64,000 nucleotides of DNA from Prunella strophiata (GCA_036583965.1 JAZBQD010000014.1:42339490-42403489); one strand, 5' to 3'; shown: positions 26,745 through 41,799, counted from the first letter of the stretch. Numbers and translations are program-made. Notes: generated from the sequence alone by a model not told the origin.

Positions 26745-29700
26745 TTAAACTCAGTTGACAAAAAAAGACAAAATAAATGAGTCCTAGCTGTGTTGGTGAC
26801 TTCAAAACACATTTATTATCACTACAAAAGCAGATGTGTCATCCTCACACGGGATGCTGATGTCCTAAAGTAACATGATTACTGGCTGTACCATTCAGAC
26901 CAGTCTCACCCAGACAGGGATAATTTTCTCACCCCTGCTCTGGGCCAAAGAATAAAATCCAGCCTGAAATCTTTTGTACAAAGCTGCCAGTGCCCACCAA
27001 GATGTAGAGTGCTCTCTAAGGAGTGGGAAATGTGCTCAGACAAATGCATGCCACCTAATTATCCTCCTTCATGTAGTGTTCTGGCATGTCCCTGCCTGCT
27101 ACAAATTACACCAGGACAAGTTCAGCTCTTGGTAGGACTCATGCTCTGGACAAATGGGAGGAGAAAGCTTGTCCCTGAGGATGACCAGAGTATGAGTTTA
27201 GGTATACCATGATGAGTAGGTGTACCAGAGCAGATGTACCCCGTGCAGTCTGCAAACCCCAGGCAGGCAGCTAAAGCACTGAGCAAGTGAGGGTCCACCT
27301 CAGCACTTCAGGCAAGCACATCACCAACACCTTAACCTCTCTGGGGACAATTTCACTATCCTAAAAGAGAGCACAGTAATAAATCAGTTCATTCAAGCAA
27401 GAACATTTCTATATTTATATTATAACCCTTTGTCAAGCACAAGAGACCACTAGTTCTGTTTACTGCAGAAATAAGTGATACTTCCTCTCAGGCAACTGAA
27501 TACCACTCTGAGGGCTCAAAACAGTTGTCTAAAATTGGAAAGCATCTTTTTTGGGGTATTTTTTATTTTACTCACATCTGGACAAACAGTCCAGATACCA
27601 GTAAACAAAATAGGTCAAAACTAATAGCTAGAAAAGAAGTCTTGCAACACACTCTTTACCTACCCACATACCCTTAAGGAAAGAACACGGTTAGCACAGT
27701 TGAGACAGGAAAACAGCACCCACAAAGAGCAGGATTCATCACAGCCAGCTCTGAGAGGTACTTTTCATAATGGGACAGACAAGAACAGGCATTGTTTCCA
27801 ACCCCTTTATAGGTGCTGCATCAGTGGACCTCCAGCAAAGGCAGCACTGTCCCAACACACAGCTGGTAACACTTCTGCTGCCTTGCTGGGGAAGTACCAA
27901 CTTTGGGATGATCCATGGCTCAAATCCACAAAAAGAGATTTCATGTATCTTTGCTATGGATCACCTCAGCAAATTTCCAATCCCAGAGGCCTTCCAGGAA
28001 GATCTGGATGAGTCCAAGACAGAAAGCCCACAGCATAATTACAAGAGGCCAGATTAGCTATATAGCACCCATATACAAATGCTGTGCATTTTTTAAAGAT
28101 TTAATTAATGCCTCACAAGAATTTCAAGTGCCAAGTTTTATGAGCAAAGAAATCTAGCCACAAACATCTTGAGTTGGTACAGAGCTTATTTCACAAAGGG
28201 TACTAGCAAGCACTACTAAGTGGTAGGCACACCAGACTAATTTACTAATTAGATACACAGAGCTATTTCCAGGCACTATTTCCACAGACTTTCCAAGGTT
28301 CACACCCTGCTGTGAAATAGTTGAGGTCCACTGTAATCAATGGAATCAGCTTTAGATTTATATAACCTGATAAAATGTCTTAGACTTCTGAAGAACTGCC
28401 TTAATGGATTCCTGCTAAGTTATATATGAATTGATTTGAGGAATTGGAGTGGATAAGAGAAATGCTATATAAGCTTCAAGCCTTTGTATCTTTAAGTGCT
28501 GATTAAGGATTTATATTTTATTTGTTTCAACCTTGGTAAGAAATTAAAAAGTATCTAAACTGACTCTGTAAACAATGCAGAGGGTCAAAAAAACCTAGGA
28601 AAATAGACAACACTACTAAGGAAAATATCTTTAGGAATGAAAATTCACTGGAGTTGCATGAACTCCAGGTCTCTTAGGAAAATATTACTTCAAATCTCTA
28701 CTGAGAATAACAAAAAAATTAAAGGTAAGTGCAAGCATGGTAATAGAGCTCAGTGAAACACCATCTAAAGCACAAGGTCCAAGATGTGAGGAGACAGTCA
28801 ACATGGCTAGTGATGGCTACTGAGAATTGCACAACTAGGCACCAAAATCCTCTCTGTTCTTGTGGCAAACATTATTTTGCATACACACTCATATTTATAA
28901 TTCTGTCCTTAGCTATTGATGCTATTTTTCACCATCTTACCAGTCAGCAGAGTAAAACCATCACTGCCTATAGGATTTGTCATTGCAGGCTACACGTGAA
29001 GACTAATCCCTAACACAAATTTGTCATTTTTATCCAAGTCAGGAGGCAAATCAGCACAGACACCAGCAGTTTAGCTTTTCACCACTTTGCAGCAATACTG
29101 CATGCTATAGAAAATACATATATCTGTTCTCAGCTCCAGGGAAACTGGGTCATCAAAAGTATTTCCTCCTTCACCATTGTTTTACATCTGAACACATAGA
29201 AACTGAAGTGTATGTGTAAACTCCAATGTCCAACCTTCTGATGACCCATGAAACAAATGCACCTCACCCAACCAAGTTAAAGAAGGGCAAACACAAGCCT
29301 CAATGGGAATAATTTTTCAAACCATTAGGGCTGGGATAAGACAGTCACATGTTTTGCTTCAACAGCTGAAAAAAAATAGCCATACCACTGCACTAATATG
29401 TGCATGTCATTTAGCAGCCCAGTTGACATTGCTTGTGACAGCCTTAACTTCTCTGCAAGATGTTGTATGCCTACTGCTTTTTGTGTTTCAAGTCAGAAGA
29501 TGGTGTTTTTAGAAGGACCATTTTTTTAGAAGGACTGATTTACAGCCAAAGAAGTTTGGGAAACTCTGTAAAGAGATGCTCCAGCAAACTGCACCTCACC
29601 TGGGAAACCTAGAAGGGGAATAAAAAGACAAAGTTGCACATACATAATTTTACTACTGGTTGAAGTAAGGAAAGATTGACAGAGGGCCAGAAAGCTTTGT

Positions 29701-32700
29701 GTGGAAATGTAGGTCTCTAGATGAGCCATGCTTTCATTTTTAGTAATGTGCTGCTCTCTCATCTCAGCATTTTATGCTGTTGGTTCTCATGAGAGAGACT
29801 CCAACTGCCCCCCAATACACAGTCAAGATGGTGAAGTCTCTGTTCAACGTACTCTGAAGAGAGGCAGAAAACACACTGCAAAGGAAGAAAATGCCCCCAA
29901 GAGACTCAACATCTCCTCAGGGTTGGTCAGGCAAGGAAATGTTGGCCTGAAGGCTTTTATGACTGTGGTCCTGTGTTCGACAGCCTTGAGGAAGACTGGG
30001 GAAGAGAATAAGGCAAATCAGTTTATTTAAAATTTCCTTCTTAACGCTGCTGTCCTTTTCTCTCTGACTCAGTCTCTGCCCCATAGATGGAATTTCCATG
30101 TCAAAAAACCACAAGCCATCTGAATGAATTTTAGTAATATTGATCCTTATATTATTCATAATATTGTTACATTATTAGGATAACTATAATAATTTAGAAA
30201 ATGCACATTGTTTGTATTCTTTAAATGTTCATTCCATTTGACTTTTTAAAGAAAATTTTGTTGCATTTTTATAAAGATCCTAAGTTGCATCTTTATAAAG
30301 ATCCTGCCCACTTTCCCAGGCAGTGTAGCCACAGTTGGATTTTCATGGGGGCAGTTCAGACCTGAGACTTCCTTTCCTCCTGCACAGAGGTGATCCTCAA
30401 TCTCTGCCTGTCTGCTCTCAGAGGCTGGGCAGGAAGGGCAGAGACAGCTTCCTGGCCCCTAGATGAGTTCACAAACCATGGGAGAGCAAAATTAACTCAC
30501 TGCATGTACCAGACAGGCTCACTGAACTGTTCCCAAACTCATGGGGTCAGTTCTAGGACTTCTGTCCTGCCTGTCATTCTTTTTTTGCCATAACAAACCC
30601 TTAGTTTTCAGCCACTGCCCTTGTGCTCTCAAGGGACTGCCAGCAGCCTAGCTCCTGTAACACTAAATGGAGCAAAGCATGGGACTATATGCTCACACCC
30701 ACAACCAGCTACGCTGCTCTTGTGCTGGTACCGAGCCACCCTCTCCCTGCAGAGCCAGAGACACTTTTAAGGGTTCCCATTGCTGCACTGTAACCCAAGT
30801 GACATCAACAATGCTCCCATTTGGCACCTGTACTGATGGTATCCCAATGTTATGATAGCAATAACATAAACCAGATCTCTGCAGCTTTCACAGCTCCTTT
30901 GTAATAACTGAGACCTAACACAAACATTACTCTGACATCATCCAAGCAAAGTTATAGCAAGTTTTGCACCTTTATGGAAAATATTTTAATAAATGAGGTC
31001 TACATCAGTTTTCTTACTGCTTTACAGAAATAACCTTGTTCAAAACATTTTAATTTTAGAACAGTTGATTAGTGATACCCAGCGTGTTTCACAGACTTAG
31101 CAAAAATCAGAGCAATTTAAATCAAACTGAGGTGCGTTCACTGGGTAGGCATATGCAAGAGAAACCACAGTGGGCTGTTAGTCCCAGGCATGTAGAAGGT
31201 AGCCAATATAGCTTTCCTGGTATATTGCTGGAGCAAATTACAACACAAAATTGATGCTAGGTAGAAGACCAGCAGATCTGCAAACATCAAGAAGAAGTTT
31301 GCTCTCTACAATTGTCTTAACTGTGCCTCCTGCAGTTTGTTATAACATCACTCACACATGGAAGCAGATGGTTTCCTACATATCAATTTACTATGCCTCT
31401 CTTTCACTGATTTTTTTTCAGCTCCGTCTGTGCATTTTTATTCAAAAGGGGACCATATGGTCCCTCTGAGGTAGTTTATAAATAATTGTATATTTACAGT
31501 AGCAATTGAAACCAGAGTCGCATGCTTGCCTTCAGGAAAGCAGCTGAAAGTAGCCGGGTACTATAGGATTTGGAATTATTTTCTCAGTACAGCATAGAAA
31601 TATGCAATGAATAATTCAATAAAAATTGATTTCACATGGCCTTCCTGATTGTGTTTGTTCTGCTACTGCTGCAGAACACAAGGTTCCTAATCAGAGCTGG
31701 TCGAAGAGAGATGGGTCATGTGCAGTCTGACAGCATTGCTTCCATCCGTCATTTGCAGGCTGGAGCAACGATCCCGTGTCCCTGCTTTGTCAAGGGCTGG
31801 ATTCAGCTTTCAGTGAAAGAGGGCCTAGGAAATATGGTGCTGTGTCCCTAGGAGACCCTACTTTACTTCATCTCTGAGGCCTGCAGGGGCTGCTTTGAAC
31901 ACCTAGTTCAGCCCTCCCCCAGCAGGGTAGTTTTCCAGCTGCAGATTGTTGGAGGACAGCCAATATTTAGCTACCACCACTTCTTCAGACACTCTGAGGA
32001 TTAAAGGCTCCTGTAAATGACTGCCACCCTAGTGCTTCTTCTGCTCACCCTTCCCCTTTCTCCCTGTGGGCCTGTTTGGCCATATCCTACTTCAATCTCA
32101 GCAAATTACTCTAAGAAAAAAGCCCAACTGTCTGTAGAAGCAAGACCAAAGTTACTCACATAATTTGGTGACTGAAGTGACCGAATTAGGGGCAGCCTTT
32201 CCTCCCCCTCCTCTCCTGCCCCATATACTTTTCAGCACTGTCCCTGTTTTTGCACAAAAGAATGAAAGACAAACCTGCACCTCCCCAGCCTCCCTGCACC
32301 AAGGGAGGCTGTACAAGGTCAGATGTCTCAGATACTTTTTCTTCCCACTGGGAATAAATTGTCAGAAGGGTTCATCTCCTGCTTAGATCAATAAATAAGA
32401 GCATATTTTTAAGTGCCTCACATTGATATTATTGGCCAAGATATGTGAGTGAGAGTGCTATTCTGGAAGGTTCAATATCTCCTTGTAAATCCTGTCTACT
32501 TACTTGAGGGCTTAACTGGGGACACTGGAACAAGCATGGCCCCTGACCCACTAATCCCACATCTTCAGCCTGAAATCTGGGCTCCTCTAAAACAGAAAAT
32601 CCTGTACTCCAATTCCTACCTCATTTACCACTACCCTGGCACAGTGCATTTGTGTGCCTGAGAACTAATACCTGATAAAAATTAAGATAAAACTGATTCC

Positions 32701-35700
32701 ACGGAGGTGGCAAGATTATAATTCTCTTTACTTTCCATTTTCTATGTCTTACACTGTTGATGGCTAATGAGATTTGCTTTTCATCATGATCCTCTGGGCT
32801 GATGCCTAAGAAGAGCACTGCGAGCTGTGATTTACCAAGCTAGGAGGCAGGATTAGGTGGGTTATGTAAGCAAGACAGCAAAATCAATCATGAATGAAAT
32901 CTAGACTCATTCCAGTGTTGTGTTGAACCCTGACTTCTAGCCTTCATCTCGAGGAGAAAAATTGCAGAGATCCGTACAATTATTTGAGAAATGGCTTTGA
33001 AGCACTGTCCCTTTGCTTCCTGGCTGTTCATACTGCCAGATGCTGCCAGCATCTTCTGCCTGGATTATCCAGCACATTCACCAGTACCACATGCAGTAGT
33101 ATGTGCTGATGTTATTCTCTCATGCAAGTATGAAAGAAAAGTAGTATAACATATACTTGCAGCCCCAGCTGATTAAGTCTGTTCCTCATTCAGTTATCAG
33201 TAAGTAGGGTCAGGAGTAAGGTGACGGTTTGCCCACCAAGAACATGGTGACCACTGGGGACAAGAACTGCCAGCCCTAAGCTTCCCCAGGCGAAACGATG
33301 GGGATGGCATGTGGTGGGCAGTGGAGCAGACTGGGTTTGCAGGGTTACAGAACATCTTCAGAGATGTCAGGTCTCTGTGGTGCTTCAGTTCTTTGCCTTA
33401 AGAAAGCTAGAAGATGCATTGCCTGGAATTACTGCTTTTTTTGCCACTTTGTGGTTCTTTCACTGAGAGGGTGAGGAGGGCTGCCCACCCATATCCCCAC
33501 TGTAGCTGCTGACTGTCCTGTCCACCCCTGCACCTTGGGTAGGTTACCCTGCAAAAGTATCTGCAGGAGCATGAGCTTCTAAGTGGAAAGCCACTCGCCT
33601 GCTGTTATCTTCTGTATTGCTGGATGGAACATTTTAGCCCTCTTTCCTTATTTTAAGAGCAAAAAAGACGTTTTGGTTTTTGCTGGTTTTCTTTCTAAGC
33701 TTGACAACCAGACTGTTCACAATAACAGGATGTACACAAGGTACACATTAATGTGTTTCCATTAGCAGGACCTCTGACTCCACAAAGTTATTTAGTCTCC
33801 CAATAATAAACACAAGCACCAGGCTTGCCCTTGATTTTCAAACTGAAATGCCTCTGAAGATCTGAATTTAAGTGGCCATATCAGCAAACCCATGAAACAA
33901 ATTTTACACAGACAGCTATCAAATCCATAGACTAATCAGCTAAAATATAGAGGTTTCTTTTTGCTAATGGCTTTCATTAATAATTATTTTGCTGTTATTG
34001 GTAATATTACTTTAAACTCTTCTTCTCCTGATAGGATACCCTTAAAAGTCCCAACGCAATGCTTGATACAAATACAGTGTAACAGTTCTGTGCTTCTGCA
34101 AAAGCTCCAGATGGTAAAACCGACATAAAAATGAGAAATATCATTTTTTCTTTAAACTAGTTCACTGTGATGAAAAGAGTAAGCAAAATACCTGAGAAAC
34201 CTGAATTTTTAAGGTATTATTGTTTCATACACTTTTATTGGTTTAGCAATCCTACCTTTAAAGGTATAGACCCATTCTAAATATACCAGACCAGATAATA
34301 CACTGATGCAAATAGTTATCAAACTGATTTAATTGAATCAGATTTAACTTTTGTTAAGTAACAACCAAATCCAATAGTATCTGCACTCTATTTATAGCTT
34401 TACTCCAGAACTCCACATTGTCCCTGACATAGTAAAATGACACCTTCCACAAAGGCAAGAAATCCATTGACTTCATATTCTAAACAAACTATTGTTAAAA
34501 TAAATGGAAGTCTCTTAACTCTTAACAATAGTGAGTCAGATGGATCTGACCTCTGTGGGTGGGACTTTAATTATGCCCACTATGTTTAAGAAAGTACAGT
34601 ATTGTAATAATATTATTCATTGCATTCCAAGAGTTTCATCAAAGGCTTGACAATCCCAGGAAATGATGCACATCCTCACTTACAGTACTGCTAAATTGCT
34701 AAATATATCCGGTCATATAAAACCTGATCCTGTGAAGTCTGGCACTGCCACTTAATAGGAACTAATAATATCTTTGGTTGTGCCTTTCCCTAAGTGAGCC
34801 ATTGTGCTCTATCACAGATTTTAGCCCTCTCTAAAAAAGGATAACCAGAATAAAACTCCAGCAAAACCCAGTGGTATCAGCGCTGTACAATGAAGTGTTT
34901 GTGAAGGGTGGAAGGAAGAGGGTGAATAAGTGGTTATCCGGTGGGGAATACCAGGGATGGGTAATGTATAGAGGCCAGGAAGGCTGCTGTAGGGAGGGAG
35001 ATTGCAATGTGACATATAAGTGGTGTCTCCACTGAGTCTGTGGTTTCTGTTCACCAGCTCAGCTATGAGTCAGAACTGCCCAGCACCAGACTGCCCTCCT
35101 GCAGAGTGCCATGGTGCCACCTACAGCTTCTTCTGCCTGCTGCTGGGAAACTCTATCAGGAGAGAGAACCTCCACATCTCCTTCAAATGTTGTGGTTAAC
35201 TGATACTTAACATGACAATTAATTTTGAACTGGTTTCATTGTAGTGAACAGAAAACTTGTCTGAAAGGAGTTGCTGCAGTAATCATCTTTTTTTTTTTTT
35301 TTTTCCCCTGGAAATGCAGAATGCTACTGCTCAGTTAAACCTCTCAGTCACAGCCAGCAGTGTCCACAGAAACAATTGCAGTCTTATTCCAAGTCATAGG
35401 CTGTGCTTTAGATCCTGATGAAATATGGCTTCTTGGTGGAAATTAGTCACAATATTCAACATCTAGAAAATTAAACTCTTCCCCTAATCCTATGTTTCCA
35501 TTGCAGCAGTTACCTAGGTGTGTAGCCAGGGTCCTGTGCTCGCTGGCACTCAATCTCACTATTTAGCTTTGCTGAAAGGCTTGCTAAACCTCTTCCCTGT
35601 CGATGAAACTGATGTTTCTCTATGTGTTTGCTCTCTCTTGCCTATCCATCATTTATGTCTGGAAGACAACAGGAAACCTGCCTAGCACTCCGGGAGGCAG

Positions 35701-36750
35701 CACCTCTCCTCCCAAGCCAGTAGGAACATCTGGGATGCTTTGACCTCCGTCTCCTCAAACCTAGCTCCACCATGCGGCTGGTTGTGTTAATGGGCAAATT
35801 CTGCGGCTGCAGGCATACAATAGGTACAACCGCTGCCTGCTTTACAGGAGCTGCTCCAGGAAGGTTCTCTGAAGGGGTTTTCCAACTGCTCATCCTGATG
35901 CTCAGTTGGGGAGGAGGTCCTATTCAAAAAGGACCTTGCATCGTTTCCCACAATTATCTAGGTAACTATAGTTTGAGAAAATATAGGCAATTGTAGGTAG
36001 CATATGCAGTTTTTGTTTCCATTTAAAATTTTCAAGAATTATTAGTTCAGAATCAAATAAAATCCACATTTTACCTCTAAAACTTAGAAACCTGTTTTAC
36101 AAAAACTAGCACAGAAATCCCCACAAACTACAGTCACGGGAAGTGTTCCCAGGAGCTGGGGGGAAGAAAGGGAGAGGGAGTATGGCTGACAGGAGTTTTC
36201 TTGTTGCCACATGCAAGGCCAGCAGTGCTCTCCAGGCCACCACAACACCAACCTCCCACACAAGCTAATATTTTGATGCAGTGATAGGGAAAATGGCATC
36301 AAGAGAACACTAAGTTTGCAGGGCTAGAGAATGTTTAACACATCTAACATTCTGGAGGTGTTGGCTGAACTCTGTTGGAGAGGGGCAGTCTCAGTGCTGG
36401 ATTTCAATTTTGTTAAAAAGGTACAAAATTTTATTTGAAGTCTCTTTACCACTTGTATTATAGACTTTAAAGCAGCTGGAAAGAAGTTGGTAGGCAAAAA
36501 TAAATACTCTTATACTATGTACTTAGAATGTCAGTGGGCAGTGTACCTCAATACTTGAAAACACAAAGTTTGCCACAGATCAGGTATAGACTCATCCACA
36601 ATTTTAATGCTGAATTGAGCAGGTCATTACTGACTCCCCTTAACAGCTCAGTATTATTAACAGCTACAAAATATATAACGTGCTCTCTCAGCAGAAACAG
36701 TGGCAATTTTATTCACACTTTATAATGTTTCCTTTTCACTAACCTGGGAA

Positions 36751-36821
36751 GAGGTATTAATGGGATCTACTTAGCTCTTTTGGGAGGAGGTATTAATGGG
36801 ATCTACTTAGCTCTTTTGGGA
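36751..36821 (+). repeat. Tandem duplication, two 35-bp copies with period 36
   Basis: The segment GAGGTATTAATGGGATCTAC plus TTAGCTCTTTTGGGA occurs at 36751-36785 and again, identically, at 36787-36821. Perfect identity suggests a recent duplication or an assembly artefact next to the long T run. Confidence 0.95.
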
Positions 36822-36858
36822 ATTTGGAAGTTTATAGAACTACTCCTACTCTATTTGA

Positions 36859-36862
<4 letters not shown>

Positions 36863-36901
<39 letters not shown>
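36863..36901 (+). repeat. Poly-T tract (39 T)
   Basis: Thirty-nine uninterrupted T residues end exactly where CR1-like sequence begins. Confidence 0.95.
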
Positions 36902-37548
36902 CCTTACTGAACAGCAGCTTGGTGGGAAAGGCCGTGAAGATCCTGATGGACACCCAGTTGAACATGAGCCAGCAAAGTGGCCTAGCTACAAAGAAGGCAA
37001 GTGTTAGGCAAAGTATTGCTAGCAGGTTGAGGGATGTGATCCTTCACTAGGGAGGCTACACTTGGAGTGCTGTACTGTCCAGTTCTGGGCTCCCCACTAC
37101 AAGAGTGATATTGAGTTATTTGAGAGTCTAGCTAAGGACCACACAGACAATGAAGGGACTGGAGCACCTCACATAGGAGGTAAGGCCAAGGGATCCAGGA
37201 CTGTCCAGCCTGGAGAAGAGGAAGCTCAAGGGGATCTCATCAGTGTGTACAAACACCTGCAGGGAAGGTGCAAAGACGATGGAGCCAGGCTCTTTTCAAT
37301 TGTGCCCAGACACAGAATCTGTTACAAGAGACACAACCTGAAACACAGCTGGTTCCCTCTGAATATCAGGGCCCAGATTGCCCATGGAGGCTGTGCTCTC
37401 CATCTCTGGAATATTCAAAAGCCACTAGACATGGTCCTGGGCAACTGGCTTTAAGTGGTCCTTCCTGAGCAAGGTGAGGTGGGACCAAACGACCTCTAGA
37501 GGTCCCTCCCAACCACAAGAACACTGCGATTCTGTGAATTCTGTCTGA
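36902..37548 (+). mobile_element. CR1 3' fragment, plus orientation
   Basis: The 5'-truncated CR1 runs 5' to 3' with typical landmarks: GGAGTGCTGTACTGTCCAGT, CAGCCTGGAGAAGAGGAAGC, then near the 3' end GACCTCTAGAGGTCCCTCCC and GCGATTCTGTGAATTCTGT, the CR1 terminal octamer repeat. Remnants of the RT end are frameshifted. Confidence 0.85.
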
Positions 37549-40372
37549 TAAACAAATGGGTACATAACCATTCTGTGTAGACTTACCACAAGGATATATC
37601 CAATGTAAAAAGAAGACACAGAAAATGAAGGACAACATCTCACTAAGCAGTTGTGGGCAACAAGAGCATTTACCTGTAGTCACTCCACCTAAATGGGTCT
37701 ATGGTAGCAGCAAGGTGTGGGGGAAGAACATAATTAAGATGTTGTTTCCTTCAACAGCTGGTTAATTGGGTTTGATGGCTCAAATCCCTTCTGATTTCTG
37801 ACATTATATGATAGTTACAACCCAGTCCCTCTTTTTATCCACTGGGTCGGCTGAAGAGATTATGGCTTTTCCTTTCATACACCACTCCAAATTTTCTCTT
37901 CCACTTCTGTGTCCCATGAGCCTTGCTTGGGTGGTGGGTTCATACCACGGCAACCTCGCTGTTCTGCCATGCAGAGCTGAGAGCAGCAGGGACAGGGACC
38001 CACAGCATGCAGTGTGCCACACAGTTCTGGCACCAAAGACTGCAGCAGACGGGGTATCAGAAGGTGCTGAAGTCACAGAATTATTATTGGGAAAGTTACT
38101 TCCCTATTTTTAATTAGTATTTACAGGTGTGAAAGTACTTAGAGTTTTGGCTAAATTTTTCTTTCAGCATTTTAAATACAAAGGACAACTGAACTTCAGA
38201 TGGAAAAAGCTTCACTGCAAAAAATCATGGCTTAAGTGACAACAATATTTTTAATGTAACCATAGAACAAAATAAATCAAAACAGCCTAGAAAAACCCCA
38301 GAGCATGGGATGATGGACCTAAGAAATAATAATATTTCTCCTTAATTTTATAACCTGTGGGTAATCTCAGCAATTCAACAAAACTCTTCTCAGAGAATAA
38401 AACTAACACCTTCCTCTAGTCCAGCCTTGATGGTGACTGCATGAATGTGAGCACCATAACATTAACAACTCCTCCACCTAGCTGCCTTCTTCCATAATGT
38501 CATCCTAAGCAGCTGCAGACAAGCAGAGGCTTGTTAAAGTGTTATTTTGGGGTAAATGTCAGAAATAATTAATTTCAACACGATTTTGAACATACTGTTC
38601 TCAGAGTGTATTAAGTGGAGTATACTTTTAGTAGTGTGGATCCTTAGTTCTTTTTTTTGAGTAAAAAGATTGTTTAGTATGCACTAAAAATACTCCAGTG
38701 GTATTATACATGATTAAGGGATGTTCTTTTTAGTGGTGCCCTTATTAGCAAGTGTGCTATGAACAAGTGTGTTTATTAGATAGCAAACAGCACTTCAGTT
38801 TGCATTGGACCATTAGCTAGCAACCCCTTGGCTGACTTTACTGGGTGATCAGCTGGGGATTACTGTCTAGGGACTGTAATAACATAGCCCAGTTTGGGTG
38901 CAGTAAATCACTAATTATGCTGTCAAGATAAAGTATTTGATAACAATACAAAACTAAATGATTGTTTGGAAAAGCTGATGGTGGTGGTGCTGGCAACTGA
39001 TGTAATTCATATGAGCTATACAGCAAATAATCTGAAGCCTGAAATGATTTTTTAAAAAGTTATGGCAAAGTTTTGTTCTTATTTTAGTCACTTGGATTAT
39101 TGCCTGTTATGCCTAGGATGTGACATTTTCTGAATGCATTTAAAGAAACACACATAACTCTAAAAGCAGTTAATATAAAAAAATGGCCTGAAAGTCCTCC
39201 AAAAAGCTTCCCAGCTCCTGAGAGCTGCTGCCTCAGAGCAATTCCTTTTTCCACCTGTGAAACACTGAATTACATTTCTATTTTCTGCCTTCTGTGAAGA
39301 AGAGCCATGCAATCATCACAGGGAATGAACTTGGCTGACTCAGACTTGCTGAAAAGATGAAATTAACTATCTCAAAATCAAAACAACTAAATGAAATCAT
39401 TTTTTCTCATCACCACCTCACCAAAACATTACCAAAAGTGAACATGGATTGTATTCTGCCCTCTCTGAGTACTTCATGAAAAGCTTGACTGACTCATGTG
39501 GAGCAATCAAAGAGGGTATTTCCATCTCTGGTTATCTGCTTTTCCATTTTGCTCATGGTTACCCACCTCACAACAGAGAGCAGAAACAATGTTTCAAACT
39601 GCATGGCAGATTATTGTAAAGAACCATCAGTTTGTGATTTATTTGTATTGTGTGGGGTTGTTTTTTTCCAAAATGGAAACCTTTGGGAGAGGGACAGATT
39701 AGGCAGGAGGGGAAAGTAATGTCTCTTGGTATGGAAAGAGACATTTTCTGGAGACATTGTTTTGCATCATGTTCTTTAACTTCTCTTGCACCACAACTTG
39801 ATGGCATGGTAGACTGGATTTCAGAGACTCCTGTTCATCCTGCTACTACCACTGTTAAACCACAAAGTTATGGACACAGATTTCCTCAACAGGAGGAGTG
39901 TCAAGTGCAGGAAACTTTGAGAAGTCTGGTGTATGCAAAAGGGCAAAGGACACTGCAGGATTCAATATGCTGGACAACCAAGGAAGATGAAGATTTCAAA
40001 GCACCTTTGAACTGTAGTAGTTAATCAATGCTTTAGAGAAAGTAAATCTGTGCTAAAGATTCAGTATTTTAAATTAATATAAGGAGCTCTTCTACAGTAG
40101 AACCAGCAAAGGCCAAAGAATGTTCTTAATCTCTCAAGGTTAAATAAGGAATTTCAGAAGAATCAATCTGTCCATATCTGTCATGTAAAAAAATCAGCTA
40201 ATGAACATTTTGCATCTGTTTAAAAAACAAAAATCTTTTAGATATCCATGTGAGTACAAAAATATTGATTCACATGAAGCAAGGCTATTAGATTGCAGTA
40301 CTATAATGTTCTTCAGTATGGTTCAGATTGCATGAACTCTTGATAGATAAGATGTTTTCATCCCTTGAGGTA

Positions 40373-40395
40373 AACAAACAAACAAACAAACAAAA
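40373..40395 (+). repeat. (AAAC)n microsatellite
   Basis: About five AAAC units in a row. Confidence 0.9.
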
Positions 40396-40439
40396 ATAGG
40401 GAAGGAACACTGTTTTCTAAGTTTGTTGATGTCTGTGAG

Positions 40440-40530
40440 TGTCGGGACACAATAAAAAGCAGTTCCCCCCCATCTGTGGAGTGCAGCTGCCTGGGGCTTG
40501 GCTGCTGGCTGGGGTTAAACCATGACACCA
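40440..40530 (+). mobile_element. Possible LTR 3' end fragment
   Basis: An AATAAAA at about 40451 is followed by a GC-rich stretch and by GGCTGGGGTTAAACCATGAC with a terminal CA. This resembles the end of avian ERV LTRs (poly-A signal, then ...CCATGACA). No upstream LTR body was recognised, so the call is weak. Confidence 0.3.
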
Positions 40531-41799
40531 GTTAACTTCATTCCCTCTCATCCTCCTCTCACTCTGTCATACACAGTCCCAGAACAAAACCTTTTCATCC
40601 AATGAGTTCAAGCTCATGAGTGCCTTTGAGTTTAAATTTGCTTTTATTTAGCTATCTCCTACAGTTCTTTTAGGATGAAGGGTGGTACTTACAGCCAACA
40701 CTTAAAACAATATTTATGTCAACCTGTTGTTACACCAAGTTTGAGTGAAACCAGTAAGCCTGTTCAGGGTGGTGAAGAGAAACATTATGTAATATGGTTC
40801 AGCTTAAGTTCAATGGACTAAATTGATTAGACAGATCATCATCCCACAGATTAGAACAAATAATTTGGAACAATGGAAAGAATGGTGGCTGTTTTTGCTA
40901 AGCAGTGCACTGCTGGATTTTTCTTAGAAATTGTTAGGTATGTACATACTAGTGTTAAAAGCTCCGAGGATTTTTTGTCTTAAAACTAAGATGTGGTTGG
41001 TCACAGCACAGTACTAGGATGCAAAATGCTCTTGGGAACTCTTGGAATAATTAAAGAATGGTGACAGGATAACACCCATCCCATTTCTTGCTGAGGAAAC
41101 AATATGGCTATATATTATAAATTATGGCTAATTATCTCACATCCTGTTTCCTCAGAGCCCTAAACACAGGAAGCCTTTTCTTCTTCCAGATATTCAATAT
41201 TGCTGTTAATAGCATCTTTCATTTCTACAGTGGGATGTATTCCAGAGAATTCCAGTCTATCTGGAATTCTGTGCTCTATCTCCATGGAGCACTAGTCAAA
41301 GTGTGACCAACAACCTGGCATAACAAGAGAAAAATTCCAGCCAAGACCATTACAAAATTCCTCTGATCCTATACAAAAGGGTTGCTGCTACCCACAAAGA
41401 ACTGAGAAAGCCTGATATCCCAAGGTTTTGTCCAAGATCTTCAGCTTCAGACCTAGAACATACTTTATTTGAACAGGAGACTCCTAGGAACTGACATGTG
41501 GATACTGAACATAGAAATACTGTGAATCTGAAATGTGTGCTGTCAAATTTTATCTGATCTAATCCCGCCCATCTTTTGAAACACAGTTTTGCCAAAGATT
41601 AGGCCAACAGGGACAATTGTATATACTTTACTATATGGCAAATGTGGCTGGTTCTAATGTATATAGTAGAACCAGTAGCAACTGACCAGAATCTTTGAAT
41701 GAATTAGAAGATCAATAAAACCACCGAAAACAACCCAACCAACCAAAAATCCAAAGGAGAGGCTTGATAACTTTGATTCCAACATGGTGGCTAGCATTT

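Noticed and set aside
37062..37683. Open frames of 66-130 codons around 37.1-37.7 kb
   Set aside because: Inside or antisense to the CR1 copy ending near 37,548.
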